A stretch of 8,785 nucleotides of DNA from Acidimicrobiaceae bacterium (GTDB taxonomy: Bacteria; Actinomycetota; Acidimicrobiia; Acidimicrobiales; RAAP-2), in contig PMFY01000308.1 in NCBI GenBank assembly GCA_003157945.1, positions 1 through 8,785 of the forward strand, read 5' to 3'. Both the position numbers and the translations under genes were made by a program. Position 1 is the first letter of the stretch. The number at the start of each line of letters is the position of its first letter. The notes below the pieces were generated by a model, which saw only the letters and a program-made list of their open reading frames with translations, did no database searches and was not told the origin of the DNA. This document shows positions 5,805-8,785 of the stretch, one piece after another.

Positions 5805-5882
5805 GTCGCAGGGGTCCCTGTCGCAAGGGACCCCTGTAGCAGGGGACCCTTGTCGCAGGAGTCCCGTGTCGCAGGGACCCTT
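5805..5882. repeat. Five phased 15-16-bp repeats built on palindrome GGGWCCC
   Basis: Five head-to-tail units fill 5805-5819, 5820-5835, 5836-5851, 5852-5867 and 5868-5882, with consensus GTCGCAGGGGACCCCT. Four contain an intact GGGWCCC palindrome and the fourth a variant (GGAGTCCC). Palindrome centres are near 5815, 5830, 5846, 5861.5 and 5877, a spacing of about 15.5 bp or 1.5 helical turns. The array sits 20 nt upstream of the glycosylase start, in the 216-nt divergent gap before the lipoprotein operon. It could be an array of operator sites, part of the glycosylase leader RNA, or a neutral minisatellite. It has no sequence similarity to the 19-bp array upstream of clpP. Confidence 0.9.
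5809..5836. repeat. Perfect 11-bp inverted repeat (hairpin) within the array
   Basis: CAGGGGTCCCT (5809-5819) and AGGGACCCCTG (5826-5836) are exact reverse complements around the 6-nt loop GTCGCA. In RNA of either strand this would form a very stable GC-rich hairpin. It has no T-run, so it is not a classical intrinsic terminator. In the glycosylase transcript it would stand 12 nt upstream of the Shine-Dalgarno site. Confidence 0.85.
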
Positions 5883-6001
5883 CAGTATGCCGCCGGCCGC
5901 GGGCGGACGCGCCGGGGTCCGCAGCCGCCGGACGGGAGGACGCGGGGAGAAATCCGCGAGGGAGGTGAACGGATCACGTCCTCGGTCGGTAGTCACCCTC
6001 G

Positions 6002-6595
6002 ATGACGAACCTCACAGCTGCACCCGACAAGCGACTCCCCCGACGACGAGGCCGCGGGCGGCTCCGAGCCCCGCTCCTGGTCATCCCGCTCCTCGCCGTC
6101 GGCGGTCTGGCGGCCGCCTGCGGGTCCTCACAGAGCTCGCCGACGACCACGAAGGCCACGTCGGGGGGTACCGGTGGATCGACCACGTCCCTCCGGCTGG
6201 CGGCGTCGACGCTCCCGTCGGTCGGATCCGTCCTGACCGGGCCGAACGGACGGACGCTCTACTACTTCACTTCGGACAGCTCGGGCGCCACCGCCTGCAC
6301 CGGCCAGTGCGCCGTCGTGTGGCCACCTCTGGTGGTCCCGGCCGGGACCTCGCCGGTGCTGCCGTCGGGGGTGTCGGGCAGCGTGTCCACAGCCAGTCGA
6401 CCGGACGGATCGACCCAGGTCACCTACCAGGGTCACCGGCTGTACTACTACGAGGGCGACACCGCTCCCGGAACGGACAAGGGCCAGGGGGTCGACGGCA
6501 CCTGGTTCGTGCTGAGCACCTCCGCATCGGCGCCGATGGTCAACCCGACCACGACGACGGGGGCGGGAGGGGGTGGGGGTGGCGTCGGCTTCTAG
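6002..6595 (+). CDS. Lipoprotein with two Yx(FWY)xxD motifs (COG4315 / secreted-repeat type)
   Basis: This 197-residue secreted lipoprotein has a long Arg-rich N-region, a hydrophobic stretch (about 23-38) and a lipobox ending in Cys40 (LAAAC). A Ser/Thr/Gly linker (41-63) follows, then two copies of the domain marked by Yx(FWY)xxD: YYFTSD (87-92) and YYYEGD (148-153). The first copy continues with ACTGQCAVVWPPL, whose Cys99 and Cys103 may form a disulfide or bind a cofactor. The family's biochemical function is not established. The C terminus is a Thr/Gly run whose codons also provide the ribosome site for the next gene. ATG 6002 is the only in-frame start after the stop at 5990-5992, yet it has no Shine-Dalgarno at normal distance; a GGAGGTGA lies 33 nt upstream. 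Initiation may be leaderless. It heads an operon with a hydroxylase-family and a DoxX-family membrane protein. Confidence 0.9.
   Translation: MTNLTAAPDKRLPRRRGRGRLRAPLLVIPLLAVGGLAAACGSSQSSPTTTKATSGGTGGSTTSLRLAASTLPSVGSVLTGPNGRTLYYFTSDSSGATACTGQCAVVWPPLVVPAGTSPVLPSGVSGSVSTASRPDGSTQVTYQGHRLYYYEGDTAPGTDKGQGVDGTWFVLSTSASAPMVNPTTTTGAGGGGGGVGF
6565..6570 (+). promoter_or_regulatory. Shine-Dalgarno inside the lipoprotein gene that decides the hydroxylase start
   Basis: GGGAGG lies within the poly-Gly codons at the end of the lipoprotein gene. It is 8 nt from the GTG at 6579 but only 2 nt from the GTG at 6573, so 6579 is the better start. Confidence 0.55.
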
Positions 6596-7718
6596 CGCCC
6601 TGGTCGACACGAGCCGTGTCGATGCGGGCGCTGTCGAGGCGTCGCCGGATCCCGCCACGCGCGTGGATGCGGCCGATGGGCCCGGGCCGGAACGGGATGC
6701 CCCGCGGGCGGCCCGGACCGGATCGGAGCGGTCCCGGCGTGTCTACCTACCAGCGCTGGGGATCGTGGCTGCGGCCGTCGTCCTCATCGGCATCGGTTGG
6801 GTGGACGGCTGGGGTGGTGCCGGCTTCGCCGACACGATGTCGGGCCTGCGGGTGGTGCTCATCGGGCCGTTGACCCTGGGCATCCTGGCGGTCCTCCTCG
6901 TGGCCGAGCGGGTGCGACCCGCGCAGCGTCGGCCGCTCATCGCCCGGGGCCATCGGCAGGATGCGCTCTACGCACTCCTGAACGCCACGCTCGTGGCCCC
7001 CCTCGTGGTGGCGCTGTCACTGTCGTTCGCCGACGTGGCGCACCGGTCGCTGCCGTGGATCGTCCTGCCCCGGGCCGGATGGGCTCCGCACTGGGTGGTC
7101 ATCGGCCTGATCTTCGTGGCGATGGACGGGTGCAACTGGCTGGCCCACCTGGGCAACCACCGCATCCGGGTGCTGTGGCGGTTCCACGAGCTCCACCACT
7201 CCCAGGAGGACATGAGCGTGCTCACGGTCTTCCGGACCCATCCACTCATCCACGTGTCCTACCTGATCGCCCTGGTCCCGGGGATCGTGCTCCTGGCGAA
7301 CGGTGTCGTCCCGACGATCCTGCTCGTCGTCTACGCCGGATTCGTCGGTCTCGAGCACTCGAACACGAACCTCGGCTTCGGACCGCTGGAGCGGATCTTC
7401 GTGAGTCCGAACTACCACCGGATCCACCACATGCTGAACGGGCCACAGGACGTCAACCTGGGGTTCGCCCTGACCGTCTGGGACCAGCTCGCCCGCCGCG
7501 CCGTCTTCCCGACGGAGGAGACGATCCGGACGGACACCGGGCTGCCCGGCCGCCCCCTCCGGGTCGAGCACGCCGGGCCACGGCCCCGTCACCTGACGGT
7601 GCTCCTCGCCCAGCTGTGGGGCCCGTTCCGCCCGCCACGCGTTGACGACACCGCACCCACCGGTCCCGTCGGGCCCCGTCGGACGAGCTCCGACCGACCG
7701 GGAACGGTGGTGTCCTGA
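6579..7718 (+). CDS. Sterol desaturase / fatty-acid hydroxylase superfamily membrane protein
   Basis: This 379-residue integral membrane protein is predicted to be a di-iron oxygenase acting on a lipid. The histidine clusters of the superfamily are present: HLGNH (190-194), HELHH (203-207), His221 and His225 (THPLIH), His260 and HRIHH (280-284). Membrane segments lie at about 57-74, 89-109, 132-150, 171-187, 226-240 and 243-258, placing the histidines on the cytoplasmic side as in the family. The first 50 residues are polar and low-complexity; the last 60 or so are Pro/Arg-rich and probably cytoplasmic. The start GTG 6579 overlaps the lipoprotein gene by 17 nt, and the stop overlaps the DoxX start (TGATG), so the three genes are coupled. 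The substrate is unknown: a fatty acid, hopanoid, carotenoid or other lipid are all possible. No ferredoxin or reductase gene is nearby. Confidence 0.9.
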   Translation: MASASSALVDTSRVDAGAVEASPDPATRVDAADGPGPERDAPRAARTGSERSRRVYLPALGIVAAAVVLIGIGWVDGWGGAGFADTMSGLRVVLIGPLTLGILAVLLVAERVRPAQRRPLIARGHRQDALYALLNATLVAPLVVALSLSFADVAHRSLPWIVLPRAGWAPHWVVIGLIFVAMDGCNWLAHLGNHRIRVLWRFHELHHSQEDMSVLTVFRTHPLIHVSYLIALVPGIVLLANGVVPTILLVVYAGFVGLEHSNTNLGFGPLERIFVSPNYHRIHHMLNGPQDVNLGFALTVWDQLARRAVFPTEETIRTDTGLPGRPLRVEHAGPRPRHLTVLLAQLWGPFRPPRVDDTAPTGPVGPRRTSSDRPGTVVS

Positions 7719-8293
7719 TGGAGCCGGCCGGCCGTTCGCGCCGACGGGAGGGAGTCCGCACCGGTCTGTCGCTCCTGTTCCGCACGGACCCCACGGTCCT
7801 CGGTACCGATGTCGCCGTGGTGCCCGTGCGCATCGCCCTCGTCTGGATCTTCGCCTACTACGGAGCCGGAAAGCTGTTCGGGTGGTTCAACGGGCCCGGA
7901 ATCCACCGCACGGCCGTCTTCTTCGCCCAGACCGCCCACCTGCGGCCCGGAGGATTCTTCGCCGTGCTCGGCGGAGTCATCGAATTCGGCGGCGCCGTGG
8001 CGCTCGCATTCGGGCTGCTGTCCCGGCTGGCCGCACTGGCGCTCTTCGGTGACCAGGTCATCGCCATGGTCACGGTGTCCTGGGCCCACGGCATCAACTC
8101 GCTGTCGGCGACCCCCGGCTACGAATTCAACGTGGCGCTGGCCGTGATGGCGCTCGTGATCGTCGGGCTGGGAGCCGGCCGCCCCAGCCTCGATGCCGTC
8201 ATCGGACGCCACCTCGGGCGGTCAGCTCCGCCTGCCGGTCCTGACCGGCCGGGAGGGGTGCGCCTCGCCCCCGTCGGCCCGGCGGCCGGATGA
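7718..8293 (+). CDS. DoxX-family membrane protein
   Basis: This 191-residue protein has four membrane segments at about 33-49, 79-100, 104-121 and 136-152. The pattern AYYGAGKLFGWF (46-57), a Glu in the second helix (VIEFGGAVALAFGLLSR, 87-103), a GDQ at 111-113 and GYEFNVALA before the fourth helix followed by AGRPSLD is characteristic of the DoxX/DUF4267-like group. The family is named after the small subunit of an archaeal thiosulfate:quinone oxidoreductase. Mycobacterial DoxX has been tied to membrane redox and oxidative-stress defence, but most members have no known reaction. The ATG shares one base with the hydroxylase stop (TGATG), and a GGTGG lies 7 nt upstream. Its position suggests a role in redox or quinone chemistry linked to the lipid hydroxylase; this is inference. 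The 39-residue tail after the last helix is Pro/Gly-rich. Confidence 0.88.
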   Translation: MEPAGRSRRREGVRTGLSLLFRTDPTVLGTDVAVVPVRIALVWIFAYYGAGKLFGWFNGPGIHRTAVFFAQTAHLRPGGFFAVLGGVIEFGGAVALAFGLLSRLAALALFGDQVIAMVTVSWAHGINSLSATPGYEFNVALAVMALVIVGLGAGRPSLDAVIGRHLGRSAPPAGPDRPGGVRLAPVGPAAG

Positions 8294-8321
8294 ACGATCC
8301 GGGCGCCGTCCCGGTAGTCAC

Positions 8322-8356
8322 CGGCGGACGTCGCGTCGGCGGACGTCGCGTCGGCG
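8322..8356. repeat. 15-bp tandem duplication in the gap before the last lipoprotein gene
   Basis: CGGCGGACGTCGCGT occurs exactly twice (8322-8336, 8337-8351) and is followed by a partial third copy, CGGCG (8352-8356). Each unit contains the palindrome GACGTC. It lies in the 102-nt gap between the DoxX gene and the next lipoprotein gene, about 40 nt before the start codon. It may be a duplicated operator, or simple slippage. A 5-bp hairpin (CCGGG 8299-8303 / CCCGG 8310-8314) just before it has no T-run and is not a convincing terminator. Confidence 0.85.
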
Positions 8357-8383
8357 AGGCGCCGATCGGGGCCGCGGACAGTA

Positions 8384-8390
8384 AGGAAGG
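8384..8390 (+). promoter_or_regulatory. Shine-Dalgarno site of the right-edge lipoprotein
   Basis: AGGAAGG ends 5 nt before the ATG at 8396 and supports that start. Confidence 0.65.
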
Positions 8391-8395
8391 ACCGC

Positions 8396-8785
8396 ATGAG
8401 GAACCTGGTGCGATCGATGGCACTGGTGGTGGCCGGTGGACTCCTGGCCACCGCCTGTGCCTCGTCCGGGGCGACTACGCCGGTGACGACCGCGCCCCGG
8501 GCGAAGGCGTCCACCCCCACGACGACGTCGCGGACGACGGGCGCCGACCCCTCGCCGACGCCGACGGGCGCCGGCCCGGCGACCACCCGGCCGGCTCGGG
8601 ACCCGTCGGTTCCATCGCCGTCCTCGACCGCTCCATCGGCGCACCCCGGCGTCGTCCCGTCGCCGGGGGCACCGACCGCAGCCCCCACCGGTCCCCCGGC
8701 TACCAGCCCCCCGTCCACCAGCCCCGCGTCCACCAGCCCCCCGTCCACCGATCCACCGACCATGACGCCACCGACCACGACGCCA
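8396..8785 (+). CDS. Lipoprotein with long Thr/Pro/Ser-rich region (3' end beyond window)
   Basis: The frame is open from ATG 8396 to the right edge, giving 130 residues with no stop, so the gene is incomplete here. The N terminus MRNLVRSMALVVAGGLLATA ends at Cys21, a type II signal peptide with a short basic region and a hydrophobic core; the lipobox is ATAC. From residue 22 onward the visible chain is almost entirely Thr, Pro, Ser, Ala and Gly. It includes pentapeptide repeats TSPPS, TSPAS, TSPPS, TDPPT and MTPPT from residue 103. This looks like an extended cell-wall-spanning or O-glycosylated stalk; any folded domain must lie further right. A good AGGAAGG precedes the start. The opposite strand is also open here but only because of the GC-rich codon bias. 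It may belong to the preceding operon or have its own promoter in the 102-nt gap. Confidence 0.85.
   Translation, partial: MRNLVRSMALVVAGGLLATACASSGATTPVTTAPRAKASTPTTTSRTTGADPSPTPTGAGPATTRPARDPSVPSPSSTAPSAHPGVVPSPGAPTAAPTGPPATSPPSTSPASTSPPSTDPPTMTPPTTTP
8702..8785 (+). repeat. In-frame 15-bp repeats coding for TSPPS-like pentapeptides
   Basis: Units ACCAGCCCCCCGTCC at 8702-8716 and 8732-8746 are identical, and 8717-8731 differs by one base (Ala for Pro). More diverged units follow at 8747-8761 and 8762-8776, with a partial one at the edge. The length is a multiple of three and stays in frame with the lipoprotein, so copy number could change without breaking the gene. Confidence 0.85.

Noticed and set aside
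5866..6873. 335-codon plus-strand frame through the repeats, the lipoprotein and the hydroxylase start, including a GTG within GGAGGTGA at 5965
   Set aside because: The product is Arg/Pro/Gly-rich without motifs, while the overlapping frames encode a signal peptide, two Yx(FWY)xxD motifs and the hydroxylase N terminus.
8119..8778. 219-codon minus-strand frame with a Gly/Val repeat pattern opposite the right-edge lipoprotein
   Set aside because: The Gly/Val pattern is the antisense of the TSPPS repeat codons. The plus strand has a ribosome site, a signal peptide and a lipobox.

Overview
The window is very GC-rich, with tightly packed genes, GTG and ATG starts, possible leaderless initiation, and lipoproteins with Thr/Ser/Pro-rich linkers. 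This suggests a high-GC actinobacterium. A lineage such as Acidimicrobiia is only an impression; nothing here fixes the taxon. No rRNA, tRNA, CRISPR array, insertion sequence or integrase is visible.

Left block (1-1429): the first 138 codons of clpP run leftwards off the window. Diverging from it is a bicistron: a 92-residue XRE/Cro-type DNA-binding protein and a 205-residue ClpP-fold protein in which the Ser, His and Asp positions of the triad are all substituted. The 122-nt divergent intergenic region holds four 19-bp tandem repeats, an AT-rich imperfect palindrome and -10-like boxes facing both ways. It reads as a possible self-contained Clp-control module: an antitoxin- or ClgR-like regulator plus a dead ClpP paralogue beside an apparently active ClpP. 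This is the most unusual part of the window.

Central block (1430-4945): a MacB/LolD-type ABC ATPase and its 844-residue two-module FtsX-family permease, 1 nt apart, probably form an efflux or lipid/lipoprotein-handling transporter. They converge, with a 20-nt gap, on a leftward gene for a divergent Fpg/Nei DNA glycosylase (4946-5785).

The intergenic region 5786-6001 carries five phased 15-16-bp repeats built on the palindrome GGGWCCC, two of which form a perfect 11-bp-stem hairpin.

Right block (6002-8785): a compact envelope operon encodes a lipoprotein with two Yx(FWY)xxD motifs (COG4315 type), a histidine-rich sterol desaturase/fatty-acid hydroxylase-superfamily membrane protein and a DoxX-family membrane protein, with overlapping genes (17 nt and 1 nt). 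A 102-nt gap with a 15-bp tandem duplication follows. The window then ends inside a second lipoprotein gene whose Thr/Pro/Ser-rich region contains 15-bp repeats coding for TSPPS-like pentapeptides.

Strand assignments of the main genes are secure from motifs. Promoters, operators and the roles of the repeats are inferences from sequence reading alone.
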